A program made the position numbers and the translations under genes. The notes beneath the pieces are model-generated. The model was not told where the DNA came from. It made no database searches and saw only the letters and a list, made by a program, of their open reading frames with translations. From Schistosoma mansoni (taxonomy: Eukaryota; Platyhelminthes; Trematoda; Strigeidida; Schistosomatidae): a DNA stretch of 64,000 nucleotides. Positions 32,906 to 43,204 of this stretch are shown here, one piece after another. The stretch is from assembly GCF_000237925.1 (NCBI RefSeq), contig NC_031500.1, positions 16,517,753 to 16,581,752 on the forward strand. Direction: 5' to 3'. Position 1 is the first letter of the stretch, and each line of letters begins with the position of its first letter.

Positions 32906-33178
32906 AATTAATATATTTTTAATATCTCAATGAGTAGAAAAATTAAATTTTCTGACTCAGTATAAGCCACCTCTTCAGTGAATAAACAACAACAATAAAA
33001 TGAAACAACGCAAGAATATAGCTCATAATATTCTTGTGTTCTTTTGTTTTACTATATAAACCTGCATTAATTTTGATTTGGTTGTTTGTTCACTGAAGAA
33101 GTGACTTACACTGAGTCACGAAACGTCAGAAAATTTAATTTTTCTACTCATTGAGATATTACAAATATATAGATTCAT
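32906..33178. mobile_element. Inverted-repeat element with minimal hammerhead (Penelope-type)
   Basis: Arms of about 95 bp (AATATCTCAATGAGTAGAAA... and its reverse ...TTTCTACTCATTGAGATATT) flank about 75 bp containing ACTATATAAACC. The right arm has a complete minimal hammerhead; the left arm has the same sequence inverted with a piece missing. Inverted terminal units with very short stem III hammerheads are known from Penelope-like retroelements. Assignment is by that architecture, since no coding region is present. Confidence 0.65.
33085..33132 (+). ncRNA. Minimal hammerhead ribozyme (Penelope-type)
   Basis: CTGAAGA (33093-33099), stem II GTGAC (33101-33105) with GTCAC (33115-33119), GAAA (33120-33123), then CGTC. 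A·U and C·G from the self-complementary ACGT make a 2-bp stem III before the GUC cleavage position at 33127. Stem I pairs TTC with GAA after one mismatch. Confidence 0.65.
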
Positions 33179-33625
33179 TGGTAACAATCTACCCAATGCT
33201 CAGTTTATTCGAAATTATCAAGTCAAACCTTGGTAATGCTACCTACATCATCAAAATGGTACGCGTATTTCTAAACAATCATCTACGTAAGATACTATGT
33301 GTCCGTTGGTTGGATACCATCAGTAACAACCTACTTTAGGAGAGAACAAACCAACTTCCAATTGAAGAGGAAATTAGGAAATCTGATGGAAGTGGATAGG
33401 ACATACATTTCTGAAATCATGAAGCAAGCACTAACTTGGAATCTTGAAGAGAAGCAGAAAAGAGGAAGATCAAAGAATACACTGCATCAAGAATTAGAAG
33501 CAGACATGAAAAGGATGAATAATAATTGAAAAGAACTGGGAAATTGAACCTAGAAACAGAGTTGATTGGAGAATAATGGTAGGCAGTCTATTCTCTTCTA
33601 AGAGGGTTAACAAGTGTAACTAGGT
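33179..33625 (+). mobile_element. RTE-clade LINE 3' end (part 2)
   Basis: Continues with [48 protein letters not shown] and ADMKRMNNN, then the GTTAACAAGTGTAAC-like tail. Same insertion as 32570-32905. Confidence 0.8.
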
Positions 33626-33904
33626 AACGACTATTGATAAGCGATAACAAACTGTTATCATTTTCATTGATATTGTCACTTATAATGACATTCAGCGTAA
33701 TAAAATTTTCTCTCCATTTCAACATTGTTCTCCAATTTTCAGAAATTCACTTGATATATTTAAAAAAATTGACTAACACCTTAAATAATGAGCTGATTAT
33801 TAGGTATTTCTATGGCATACAGAATTATAAATTTATTTACATATAATTACATAATGATTATTTCTATGGAATAGTTTGTATGCAAATAAACTAAAAATCA
33901 TTTG

Positions 33905-34295
33905 AATTCACTTAGTATTGTTTGTTTGAATCTTCTCATTGATGTTTAGGACTGCAGTTGATAAGTCTCTCAATGGCATATGTGTATACTGTGTGGATTG
34001 CCTCGATAAAGCCCTAATTCACAAGCATGATAAGCAAAGATGAATAGTGTCTAGTAGTGGAATCCAGGACGCGCGTTTTGTCCTATTTGGGACTCATCAG
34101 CTGGATGTACCTGCATCTCAGAGTTGGTGTACACTGTGGGCGAATAACGCGATGGTGTTTGAAGCGAAAAGTACTGGGTTCGAGTCCTAGAGTGAACACT
34201 AACTCTGAGATGCAGTTACATCCAGCTGACGAGTCCCAAATAGGATGAAACGCGCGTCTTGGATTCCACTGCTAGTCATTATCCATTTTTGCTTA
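33905..34295. repeat. SINE-A inverted pair
   Basis: Reverse tail and ribozyme 33905-34135 meet, near 34140, a forward head and ribozyme 34140-34295. Confidence 0.85.
34220..34264 (+). ncRNA. SINE-A hammerhead ribozyme
   Basis: ATCCAG (stem I), CTGACGAG, stem II GTCC...GGAT, GAAA, palindromic CGCGCG stem III, GTC cleavage position, TTGGAT (stem I). All core positions are intact. Confidence 0.75.
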
Positions 34296-34396
34296 AAAAT
34301 CATTTGGTTTTGCTTTAAAAAATTATTTAATGATTTTATGATGAGTCTAATAAGTAACGGATTCGCTGATAAACATGTGTTTATGTCGAATTCCAT

Positions 34397-34699
34397 TATA
34401 GTGAACAGAACACGAGTCAGGACAATCAAATGAATTTGAGCATAAAATTACAGACTATCTGATTAAAATCTGACAACCATACAGTAAACAGTTAATTTGC
34501 GAAATAACAATCTATTGTCTCAATCATGACCGTTCCTTCTGTAAATATCAGTCCATTGTCTCTGATTTCATTGTTTATGCATTTTCATACCAACTGCATT
34601 CCATTCTGGTTCTTTCCATAACAATTTTCTAATGAAATACTTTCTATGCCTGACCATCGTAATATACTACTTATTTAGATATAAGTAGCCCATATCACA
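34397..34699 (+). mobile_element. LTR-2 solo LTR, 303 bp
   Basis: TATAGTGAACAGAACACGAG start, AGCCCATATCACA end; perfect TSD CCAT (34393-34396 and 34700-34703). Solo LTR fossil. Confidence 0.8.
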
Positions 34700-35027
34700 C
34701 CATCATTAGACTAAATCTCCTTCTCTTCCAAAGGTTGTACTGCTGAAATATACTTAAACAAGAAACTATTTTCAAGTTGAAAAATTCATTAGTGACTATC
34801 TTTTAGATAGACTTCATAAAGTCTAAAATAAGGATAGATGTCTATCATAATCGGTTGAATTCAAAAAAAAGTTGATTATCTTATTCCAAATAATTAGCTT
34901 AGAAATATTATCATCATTCTTATATATAAATACTTTAAGAGTTGAACAGTCACCAACTCCGACAATTCACAAACTGGGATAGAATGAATGTGATGAGAAT
35001 AACTTTTAAATCATAAAGGTCTAATAT

Positions 35028-35282
35028 AGTTGAGATCATGAGTCAATTGAAGCTAGACCACTAAGGAAAACCTGGAAGCACTGGATGGCCGTTCCGTCCT
35101 ATTATGGGACTCCTCACGAGATTCAAACCCAGGACCTATCAGTCTCGCGCGCGAGCGCCAAACCACTAGACCACTGAGCTAGCCGGCATCCAACGGTGTT
35201 AATGTCTAACCTCAACCAATTAATTGACTAATGATCTCAACTATATAAAACTATTTAAATCTCCACGAAACCCCTTCTGATC
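35028..35282 (-). repeat. SINE-B
   Basis: Reverse copy with ribozyme (about 35082-35120), tRNA head (CGAGATTCAAACCC) and an A-box region. Its far end is joined to another short SINE-B end in forward orientation (CTCAACTATATAAAAC, CTCCACGAAACCCCTTCTGA). Confidence 0.8.
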
Positions 35283-35289
35283 GTAAAGA

Positions 35290-35940
35290 TCTTATCAAAA
35301 TTACTAAAAATTTATTTATATTCAAAAACTGATTGTTTATATCTTAGTTCATGAAAATGAGTTTATAATATTGATAGCAACTACTGACATTTCTTCGAAA
35401 TCGATTTGATTATAATATTAGAGTAAGTGATTAGATGATTCACAATCCATGGTGAAGATGATATAATTGAGTGAAATCTAAGAGTAGATTTCAACTTAAG
35501 TTTTATTCATAACCGAAATGACTAAATCTTTCTATAATTTTGCTTAGTTAAGCCCGTTAAAAGTATTAACGTTCACATTGATTAATGGTCATTGATAAAT
35601 GGTCATTACTAATTTTATTTAGTTACCAGTACTGATCAAATTTATATGACCATGTTAGACGTTCCAAGCCACTATCTATTATGTCAAATGATCTTGATTG
35701 TCACCTGAATAATTCAGTGGTAACATCGATTAAGACATTTAGTGAAATGAGTTAGAATCTCATGGTGGGCGTCCGTTTTCTAAGGATAACAAATGCTCCT
35801 TGCTGATGAATAATAATAATAAGAAGAAGAAGAAAAAGAACAAAACCTAGGTTCAGGGCTTTCTACTGATTTACTTTAAACACTTAACATTAATATCAAC
35901 TTACTTTAGTTAATGTTTATCGGACTAGTTAGTACTATAT
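35290..35940. other. No recognised gene; possible tRNA-like relic about 35690-35790
   Basis: CAGTGGTAACATCG and GAGTTAGAATCTCATGG have weak A/B-box resemblance. Otherwise AT-rich without support for exons. Confidence 0.35.
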
Positions 35941-35942
35941 AA

Positions 35943-36239
35943 CAGCTCACTGAAGACAATTGGTGAACGGTTGCTCAAAGTTCGTGGATTCGTTGAAGTT
36001 AGATATTAACACCATTGGATGCCGACCGGCTCAGCGGTCTATCGGTTAAGTACTCTGGAGCAAGACTGATGGGTCTTGAGTTAGAGTCCCGCGAGGCGGG
36101 ATCGTGGATGCGCACTGCCACTGAGGAGTCCCACAACAGGACGAAACGGCCGTCCAGGTTTTCCATGGTGGTCAGGCTTCAATTGACTCATGATTTCAAC
36201 TATGAAAGTAGTGAAATCTCCACAAAACCCCTTCTGATT
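35943..36239 (+). repeat. SINE-B
   Basis: Forward from CTCACTGAAGACAATTGGTG to CACAAAACCCCTTCTGATTA. A-box region GGCTCAGCGGTCTATCGG, ribozyme at 36118-36155 with a small duplication before CTGAGGAG. Confidence 0.85.
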
Positions 36240-36477
36240 ACGATACAATAATTAGTACAAGAATCTTTGAACAAATCTCATCATTCAACAATAATTAGCT
36301 TACAGGTTTCATCTGATACATTATTTTTTTTAATACATGATTAAATCTTTAGTTCTATTCTTATTTCATTCTATATATCATTTATACTTGAAGATATTCT
36401 ATTCGTTGTCCTTAAATGACCTAAAAATTATTTATCACACCTAATGTATAACATTTCACAATTAAACTATAAATAAT

Positions 36478-36566
36478 TTTGATGAAGTTTTGTTCTTTGA
36501 ACTGAATGATTTAGTCGTGGAGCTTTCGTCGTTATTCTGAACGACGTCATCAGTACAAACTTCAGG
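36478..36566 (-). repeat. TTTTGATG element arm
   Basis: Single arm on the minus strand ending in AAAACTTCATCAAAA-like sequence; contains the best-preserved hammerhead core of the family. Confidence 0.75.
36513..36560 (-). ncRNA. Minimal hammerhead ribozyme (TTTTGATG family)
   Basis: Minus strand: GTTTGTA, CTGATGA (36553-36547), stem II CGTCGTT...AACGACG, GAAA, GCTC, CACGAC. AGCT is a palindromic 2-bp stem III, the cleavage triplet is CUC, and stem I pairs TTTGT with ACGA-type bases using one wobble. Confidence 0.6.
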
Positions 36567-36607
36567 TAGTGTAATATAGTACCTTCTATAAAATTAAAAT
36601 GATTAAA

Positions 36608-36673
36608 ATCAGAAGGGGTTTTGTGGAGATTTCAGTATTTTTCAAAGTTGAAATCATGAGTCGATTGAAGCTA
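36608..36673 (-). repeat. SINE-B end, cut by gap
   Basis: CAGAAGGGGTTTTGTGGAG to GAGTCGATTGAAGCTA, then N. Confidence 0.8.
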
Positions 36674-36873
36674 NNNNNNNNNNNNNNNNNNNNNNNNNNN
36701 NNNNNNNNNNNNNNNNNNNNNNNNNNNNNNNNNNNNNNNNNNNNNNNNNNNNNNNNNNNNNNNNNNNNNNNNNNNNNNNNNNNNNNNNNNNNNNNNNNNN
36801 NNNNNNNNNNNNNNNNNNNNNNNNNNNNNNNNNNNNNNNNNNNNNNNNNNNNNNNNNNNNNNNNNNNNNNNNN
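36674..36873. other. Assembly gap (200 N)
   Basis: Exactly 200 N, entered from SINE-B on the left; the right flank is non-SINE. Confidence 0.98.
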
Positions 36874-37190
36874 TCCTAACTTTGAAGGTAAGGAAAATCC
36901 ACTGTACTGTGAAGGATGTTTCAATGGGCATATTACAAGTTCATCAGTTCTACATAATAAATAAAAACAAAAACAACAAACCATACATGTACAACCTTAC
37001 TAAAGTTATACGAATTTGTCATAGTTTAAACATGATTTGAACAATAATGTTAAATTAGCAAAAAGTAATCCAAATTCTCATTCTATACTTATTTATACAT
37101 TACCACTATCCATTTAATACCACGATATAATTTTAAACAATTGCGAAACAAGTGTACTCATTCGTTGGGCATTGAAAATCTTTCTTTAAA
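36874..37190. other. No recognised gene
   Basis: A short open stretch right of the gap (PNFEGKENPLYCEGCFNG) looks superficially LIM-like, but it is 29 codons, bounded by N and unsupported. Confidence 0.4.
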
Positions 37191-37194
37191 TGTT

Positions 37195-37508
37195 ACTCGT
37201 CCTATTATGGGACTACTCAGCAGTGTGCATCCACGATCCCGTCTCACAAGCGAGATTCCAACCCAGGACCTACCAATCTCGAGTCAGAGCCCTTAACCGA
37301 TAGACCACTGAGCCGGCCGGCATCCAACAGTGTTAATGTCTAACTTCATCCAATCCACGAAATTTGAGCAACCATTCACCAATGTCATCAGTGAGTGGAT
37401 CGTGGATGCGCACTGTTGAGGAGTCCCATAATAGGACGAAACGGCCGTCCAGTGCTCCCAGGTTTTCCATAGTGGTCTAGCTTCAATCGACTCATGATTT
37501 CAACTTTT
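37195..37508. repeat. SINE-B inverted pair
   Basis: Reverse part 37197-37390 (ribozyme half, B box, A box GACCACTGAGCCGG), then forward 37391-37508 with a hammerhead (TTGAGGAG...GAAACGGCCGTCCAGTGC, 37408-37453). Confidence 0.85.
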
Positions 37509-37654
37509 AAAATGATTAAGTTGTGTTTAACTAAAACATGAAAGATATTTTGATGATTAAACTATAGAGTCCATACTGATTAACAGGTATGATCAGATCA
37601 ATGTATAAAGTAATGTTTATATGTAAAAGACAGAAATCTAAGCTTACTTAATTA

Positions 37655-37900
37655 CTTACTTACGCCTGTTACTCCCAATGGAGCAAAGGCCGCCGACCAC
37701 CTTTCTACAACCCACTCTGTCCTGGGTCTTCCTTTCTAGTTCTGTGCAATTTTTGTTCATTCTTCTCATGTCTGACTCCATTTCTCGGCGTAATGTGTTC
37801 TTCGATCTTCCTCTCCTCCTTTGGCCTTCAGGATTCCATGTGAGGACTTTCCTTGTGACAGAGTTTAGTGATTTCCTCAATAATGTGTCCTATCCAATTC
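37655..37900 (-). mobile_element. RTE-clade LINE 3' end
   Basis: Minus strand reads [61 protein letters not shown], plus the GTAAGTAAGTA tail. About 80 codons, the best uninterrupted RTE tail here. Confidence 0.85.
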
Positions 37901-37919
37901 TATATTTCTAATTATTCTT

Positions 37920-38180
37920 TCATAACATAAAACTAACTTTAAAACATTAAACTAATTCAAATATATATATGTATATATAAGAATAAATCCCTTAACATAA
38001 TAAACCCTTCATCACAAAACAGTAATTATTCTAATTACTCTTTTTCTAATAAGCATAAATGAATAAACATTTTAAATCTCCTTGTCAAATAATTATGTCA
38101 TTCAACATAATGTATTACTTACAAAATAATTAGTAGTAATTACTATAAAATAAAAATATTAAGGAAGAAATTATAATAAT
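37920..38180. other. No recognised feature
   Basis: Very AT-rich; (TA)n near 37966-37978. Confidence 0.5.
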
Positions 38181-38184
38181 AACC

Positions 38185-38368
38185 AGAAGGGGGTTTGTGA
38201 AGTTTTCAGTATTTTCATAGTTGAAATAATGAGTCAGTTGAAGCTAGACCATCATGGAAAACCTGAAAGCACTGCTGAGGAGTCCCATAATAGGATGAAA
38301 CGATTGTCCAGTGTTTACAGGTTTTCCATGATGGTCTAAATTTAATTGACTCAAGATTTCAACTAAAA
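38185..38368. repeat. SINE-B hairpin
   Basis: Reverse 3' end (38185-38272) fused at CACTG, the ribozyme stem I, to a forward ribozyme and 3' end (38270-38368). The tRNA head is entirely missing, leaving a near-perfect fold-back. Confidence 0.8.
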
Positions 38369-38387
38369 TAATAATAACATTTCTACG

Positions 38388-38418
38388 TTGTTTGTTTGTT
38401 TGTTTGTCTGTTTGTTTG
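38388..38418. repeat. (GTTT)n microsatellite
   Basis: Tandem TTTG repeats with one TCTG unit. Confidence 0.9.
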
Positions 38419-38804
38419 TATTTTAATCCAACCAATATACTAATGTTGTTTACAATTGAAACTGGGAGGGAGGATAAAATAAAATTTATTTATCTGTTTA
38501 TTTTCCCCATAAATGAAAGAAAACAAAAATTTTTAAGGTATAGTAAATATGAAGTATATTTTAAGAGATTGATTGTTTGAAACAAGATTCAAAAAAAAAT
38601 AATCCTTTAAGAAATGTTTAATTATAGAGTAAGTATTTTATTTAGGTCTTACTCATTAAGGGAATACTTTCAAGAAGTATGTATAACTATGATAAACAGA
38701 AGGGGTTTTATGTTTTTAAATTTTACTCTTTAGTTAGGATCAGTAATCTACATAACTTTGAAGATTGTTTTCAGATTATCATTAAACCGATAAATTTAAT
38801 CCAA

Positions 38805-39065
38805 GAAAACATGCTGAAGGTGGATAAGACATACATTAAGGTAATCATCAAACTGTATCATGAGATAAACGTTAATTTTGAATCCTGAAAGGAAATGGAG
38901 AAGAAGAAAAAGAAGACCAAAGGACATACTGCACCGAAAATTGGAAGCAGACATGGAAATATAAATAGCAACTGGAAAGAACTGAAAAAGATTGTCCAGG
39001 ACAGGATTTCATGGAGAAGAATGATTGGAATCCTATGTTCCTCCATGAGGGATAACAGGCGTAAG
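38805..39065 (+). mobile_element. RTE-clade LINE 3' end
   Basis: KVDKTYIKVIIKLYH, then the RRRPK/ATGG-type basic segment, MNSNWKEL, and ATGTTCCTCCATGAGGGATA with the ACAGGCGTAAGTAAGTGA tail. Truncated. Confidence 0.75.
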
Positions 39066-39069
39066 TAAG

Positions 39070-39360
39070 TGACTAGACTTAATAAGCATTAAGCCCTGGA
39101 TCTACGTTTCTTACCACTTAGCACTCATTTAAAAAGCTTACCTTAAATCTTGAAGAATTTGAACCCGCTTCATTTTTAAAGAATGACTTCGAAAAATATT
39201 AATAAAACGGAATTCATAAATTAAATCATCATCTGTAATACAGAAAAACAAATTTAAAATAGTTCCGGATTATCACATGCCTAATTTCACTTGAGCGTTA
39301 AATATAACCTATGGATATAGTAAAGGAAAAATTGTTATTTCAAAAAGAGAAAACTTTCGA
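39070..39360. other. No recognised feature
   Basis: AT-rich; nothing supported. Confidence 0.45.
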
Positions 39361-39361
39361 A

Positions 39362-39400
39362 TAAAGATAGGTAGTCACTAGCAGTGGAATCCAGAACGCG
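39362..39400 (-). repeat. SINE-A end fragment
   Basis: GATAGGTAGTCACTAGCAGT, GGAATCCAGAACGCG, truncated at the junction with R-520. Confidence 0.7.
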
Positions 39401-39835
39401 ACTCTGCGAGGGAAGTCCTACTCACTGCCTTCTCTTGGTGGGAGTGTTGTTTACGAAACCCGGAGGACGAAAAGCGAATGTCCGGCGCTCTAACCGAGTT
39501 GGTGAATATGGAGGATCTACCTAGTGGGGTTGTAAAACCCTGATTCCAAACCAATCGTGCACATGGACTCCAGGATACTAAGGAAACAAATGGCATATGA
39601 ACCGGTTATTGATAACTGTCTATCATGGGATTGCATCTCCTTATGTTGCTCCACTATCTTGTGCATTAGACCTTTAGGTCAAAGTCTCGGAGTGTGACCC
39701 CCTAAGAGAACCACCTCCTTCGGTCTAGGCACCCGAGTAGAATCATAGCCCTTACACAATTCAATGAAATGACAATTTTTTGTGTGGCGCATTCATATCT
39801 GGTGCCCCTCTGTGCCAATATTTATGTAACCCAAA
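39396..39835 (+). mobile_element. R-520 retroposon, 5' truncated
   Basis: Begins within the element (CTGCGAGGGAAGTCCTACTC) and runs through GACGAAAAGCGAATGTCCGG to GTGCCAATATTTATG. 5' truncation suggests target-primed reverse transcription. Confidence 0.8.
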
Positions 39836-40101
39836 CATCTCACTAGTAAATTTAAAGCTAGATGACATAATCTTAAATATCAGTTCTTTTGAGATTGTAG
39901 GTTCACCTCCTTGACGTGCTTCAACAGTCCTCTAGTTACTTATTTAACTACTACCAACCATTTAATCAAATGAGTAAATGTCACAAAATGAATACTTATA
40001 TCATTTATTTTTATTGAAGCAGAATGTGAGAAATAAACCAGGAAACAGACAAATGACTTATGTTAGTTTTATGTTAATAAAATTTGGGATATTTAAATTT
40101 C

Positions 40102-40312
40102 AGGAGGGGTTTTTTGGAGATTTCAGTATTTTCATAGTTGAAATCATGAATCAATCGAAGCTAGACTACCATGTAAAACCTGGAAGCACTGGACGGCCAT
40201 CTCGTCTTGTTACGGGACTCCTCAACAGTGCGCATCCACGATCCGGCACTCACGAGATTCATGGTGGTCTAGCTTCAAGTTACTCATGATTTCAACTATG
40301 AAAATATTTTAA
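40102..40312. repeat. SINE-B inverted pair
   Basis: Reverse 40102-40260 (ribozyme 40178-40224) joined to a short forward 3' end (ATGGTGGTCTAGCTTCAAG to CAACTATGAAAATA). Confidence 0.8.
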
Positions 40313-40314
40313 TT

Positions 40315-41100
40315 TACTGTATTTTTTAGACTACACTTCAAAGAAACAAACTACTTAAATCTGATATATATTTTTAGCTATATTTTGCTATCGATAACTG
40401 GCCAACATCTCTTGGCTGTTACTAGTTAGATATGCCATTAGAGATGTAAATTACTCAATAACAGTTAAGTAGTACGGTGAATTAAAGCTTCGTGCTTTGT
40501 TTCTACCCTAAGTCAATAGGTTTATTGAGTTCCGACTACTTAAATTTACTTATCAATATGCTAATCAGTATCTATAAAATTCTGTTTTATTATAGTGATC
40601 AAGCATCAAACAGTTGTTTTAATAAGGGTACTTAAGCCATTCAAGACTTTAATCCCATCATAAATGTCAATAATGTCAATAATTAGAACCGTAGGAGGTA
40701 GTTATCAGCACAACCTAGTAGAAACAATAAACCACTAGATAGGTGTTTCATTGTTGGATAAAATACCTCGGCAATGTTTATCCACCTAACTACATAAAAT
40801 CGGTCTTAGACCTATCAAGTAAAAACTTCAAGCATTATTTCGTTAGTAGATGAGGAACAATTTATTGGTCGACATTTTTAACTTCCTTAAGTAAAGTTAA
40901 CAGTCGGTTACTTTCTCAACTCTAATTAGGTTGAGAAGTGTCTTAATTATTTTGAAATGATCGTACATGAGGTCGTATGTGTGTATAATTTAAAAATTTC
41001 GAAATAAAAGTGAACAGTTCCTTAATGCTAACTGGATTTCAACAGTAACATATCAAATGCAAATTCATGACTTGAAAAATGGTATCTAAATTAGAATTTA
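40315..41100. other. Gene-free stretch
   Basis: AT-rich sequence without recognised repeats or exons. Confidence 0.4.
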
Positions 41101-41104
41101 AATG

Positions 41105-41425
41105 AATTACTTACTTATGCCTGTTACCCCTCGTGGAGGAACATAGGCCGCACACCAGTATTCTCAATCCAACTCTATCCTGGGCAATCCTTTTCAGTTC
41201 TTTCCAATTAACATTCATTCTTTTCATATCTGCTTCTATTTCCCGACATAATGTACTCATTGGCCTTCCTCTTTTCCGCTTCCCTTCAGGATTCCAAGTT
41301 AGGACTTGCCTTGTGATACACATTGGTGATTCCCTTAATGTATGTCCTATCCACTTCCAACATCTTTTCCTAATTTCCTCTTCAGCTGGAAGCTGGTTTG
41401 TCCTCTCCCACAGAAGGCTGTTGCT
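41105..41425 (-). mobile_element. RTE-clade LINE 3' end
   Basis: Minus strand: [59 protein letters not shown]. Upstream the [11 protein letters not shown] frame is also visible. Well preserved. Confidence 0.85.
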
Positions 41426-41811
41426 GATGGTATTGCTTAAATGATCAATGATTGATACTACTGGTTTGTTAACTTTTTGTTATATTGTAGTGCCATGCTT
41501 CGCTAATCGTTCACCTCAATAACCGTTATAATACAAATCTTAACGGTGCATAAAATCAGAAGGCAAAGAGAAGCGGCAGCTACAGTTTTATTGACAAATG
41601 GTGCAGGCCAGTAAGTTATAAGCACATGATGTAATTATCAGAGAGAGAAACATAAATGACACGCATTGGAGGTGGCGGATAAGCCAGCTCACTTTAATCA
41701 AGCGTTAATCAATATAGTCACACAAGAATAAATGACTGACATGTGATAAATAGGATAAGAAGTGTACACACACCTACGCTCATATAAAAAATAATCGGCG
41801 TTAATAAGTGA

Positions 41812-42004
41812 AGTCTATCGGTTAAGTGCTCTGGTGCGAGACTGGTGGGTCACGAGGTGGGATCGTGGATGCGCACTGCTGAAGAGTCCCATAATAGGAC
41901 GAAACGGCCGTCCAGTGCTTCTAGGTTTTCTATGGTGGTCTAGCTTCAATTAACTCATGATTTCAACTTTGAAAAATACTGAAATCTCCACAAAACCCCT
42001 TCTG
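41812..42004 (+). repeat. SINE-B inserted in LTR-1, with TSD
   Basis: 5'-truncated forward copy from TCTATCGGTTAAGTGC to ACAAAACCCCTTCTG. The 9-bp TSD AATAAGTGA lies at 41803-41811 and 42005-42013. The ribozyme is intact, so SINE-B was active after this LTR-1 arrived. Confidence 0.9.
41873..41918 (+). ncRNA. SINE-B hammerhead ribozyme
   Basis: GCACTG (stem I), CTGAAGAG, stem II GTCC...GGAC, GAAA (41901-41904), palindromic CGGCCG, GTC cleavage position, CAGTGC (stem I). All core positions fit CUGANGA...GAAA...GUC. Confidence 0.8.
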
Positions 42005-42357
42005 AATAAGTGAATAATTGACAAGGTGAAAACATGACTCATGATGGATAGGTGAATTGACTTGTCCAGAAGTTAGAATAAGGCATATGAGCTTAACATA
42101 TCAACCGACACTACAATATTTTAAAAACTTCTGGTCAATGTGACTAAATTGATAGTAACTAACTAAATAAATGAAAACTTCATTTACCTACCTGTATATA
42201 CATCTAAACCCTAAATCAATTAACTTTACCTCTTAGCAATACAAGGATAGCGACTGAGAATGAATTAAAATTAAATTCTAATTCTCTCACCATTTATGTG
42301 AGGCTTTTAAGTAAAATATTCTGATTACTTTTTTTCCATTAATTCTAAATAGTCTTA

Positions 42358-42600
42358 ATTTACTTAGTATTGTTTGTTTGAATTTTCCCATTGATGTTTT
42401 TAAGACTGCAATTGGTCAGTCTCTAATTGGCATATGTACATACTGTGCATATTGCCTCGACATAGCCTAAATTCACAAGCATGGTAAGCAATGATGGATA
42501 GTGGCTAACAGTGAAATCCAGGACGCGCGTTTCGTCTTACTTGGGACTCGTCAGCTGGATGTGCCTGCATCTCAGAGTTGATGTTCACTTTGGGACTCTA
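42358..42600 (-). repeat. SINE-A
   Basis: Reverse tail, end segment and complete ribozyme, stopping within the tRNA head (GATGTTCACTTTGGGACTC). Confidence 0.85.
42516..42560 (-). ncRNA. SINE-A hammerhead ribozyme
   Basis: Minus strand ATCCAG, CTGACGAG, stem II, GAAA, CGCGCG, GTC, CTGGAT. 6-bp stem I and intact core. Confidence 0.75.
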
Positions 42601-43125
42601 AATAGTCTAGTTATTCATTAATATAGTTAGATTTCATTGGATTATTAACTTATAGCATTGTCTCTCTGTGGTCTCTGATCACTATCTTCTAGATATTTTG
42701 TGAATTTTGTTCAATTTGAAAACGATTGATTTATTTCTAACATCCTTATTGTTGATTGAATTCTGTAGATCGATTCTCAGTGTGACTGGTAGTCTTAAAG
42801 ACTCAAAATTGATTACATCATGTTGAGATATTATGTGACTGGAGGTAGCTGGAAATAGATTTTGTGATACGTGGCATTTGTCAGTAAGAAATGCCTACAA
42901 TATTGGTGAGACTGACATTCTCAATGGAGTTCGAATAGGAAATTCCTTTGACAACCTAAATTTTCAACATGGTGAAGACGGTATTGAGTGAATAAGAATA
43001 GTTACCACATCGGAAATCAATCAGCAGGATGCAATATACAATAAAAATTAGACAAACATGATGCTGGTCATTACTCATTGATCAATCATTGGTGAACATC
43101 TTGACTCTATAATAAGTCCACATCA
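42601..43125. other. No recognised gene
   Basis: Moderately AT-rich, no family signature. Confidence 0.4.
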
Positions 43126-43129
43126 GACC

Positions 43130-43200
43130 GGGTAGCTCAGAACTACAGTTCAATGAGCCGAATCTGGGCTATGTGTGTTCGAGTCCCAAAGGAAAGGCTA
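43130..43200 (+). repeat. tRNA-like relic (possible SINE head)
   Basis: GACCGGGTAGCTCAGAACTA and GTGTTCGAGTCCCAAAGG resemble pol III A and B boxes about 50 bp apart. Acceptor halves do not pair, so it is not an intact tRNA gene. Confidence 0.4.
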
Positions 43201-43204
43201 GTTC

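Larger units (their letters stand above)
41486..42115 (-). mobile_element. LTR-1 solo LTR carrying a SINE-B
   Basis: TGTAGTGCCATGCTTCGC to CAACCGACACTACA. Perfect 4-bp TSD ATAT (41482-41485 and 42116-42119). About 430 bp once the SINE-B at 41812-42004 is discounted. Gypsy-like fossil. Confidence 0.9.

Noticed and set aside
36875-36964. LIM-like stretch PNFEGKENPLYCEGCF next to the gap
   Set aside because: Only 29 codons, bounded by N, with no paired zinc ligands or splice context.
7858-38420. CRISPR-like spacing of repeats
   Set aside because: Eukaryotic dispersed SINEs in both orientations with irregular spacing; no array structure.
43130-43200. Candidate functional tRNA gene
   Set aside because: A- and B-like boxes are present but acceptor halves do not pair and no anticodon arm forms; listed only as a relic.
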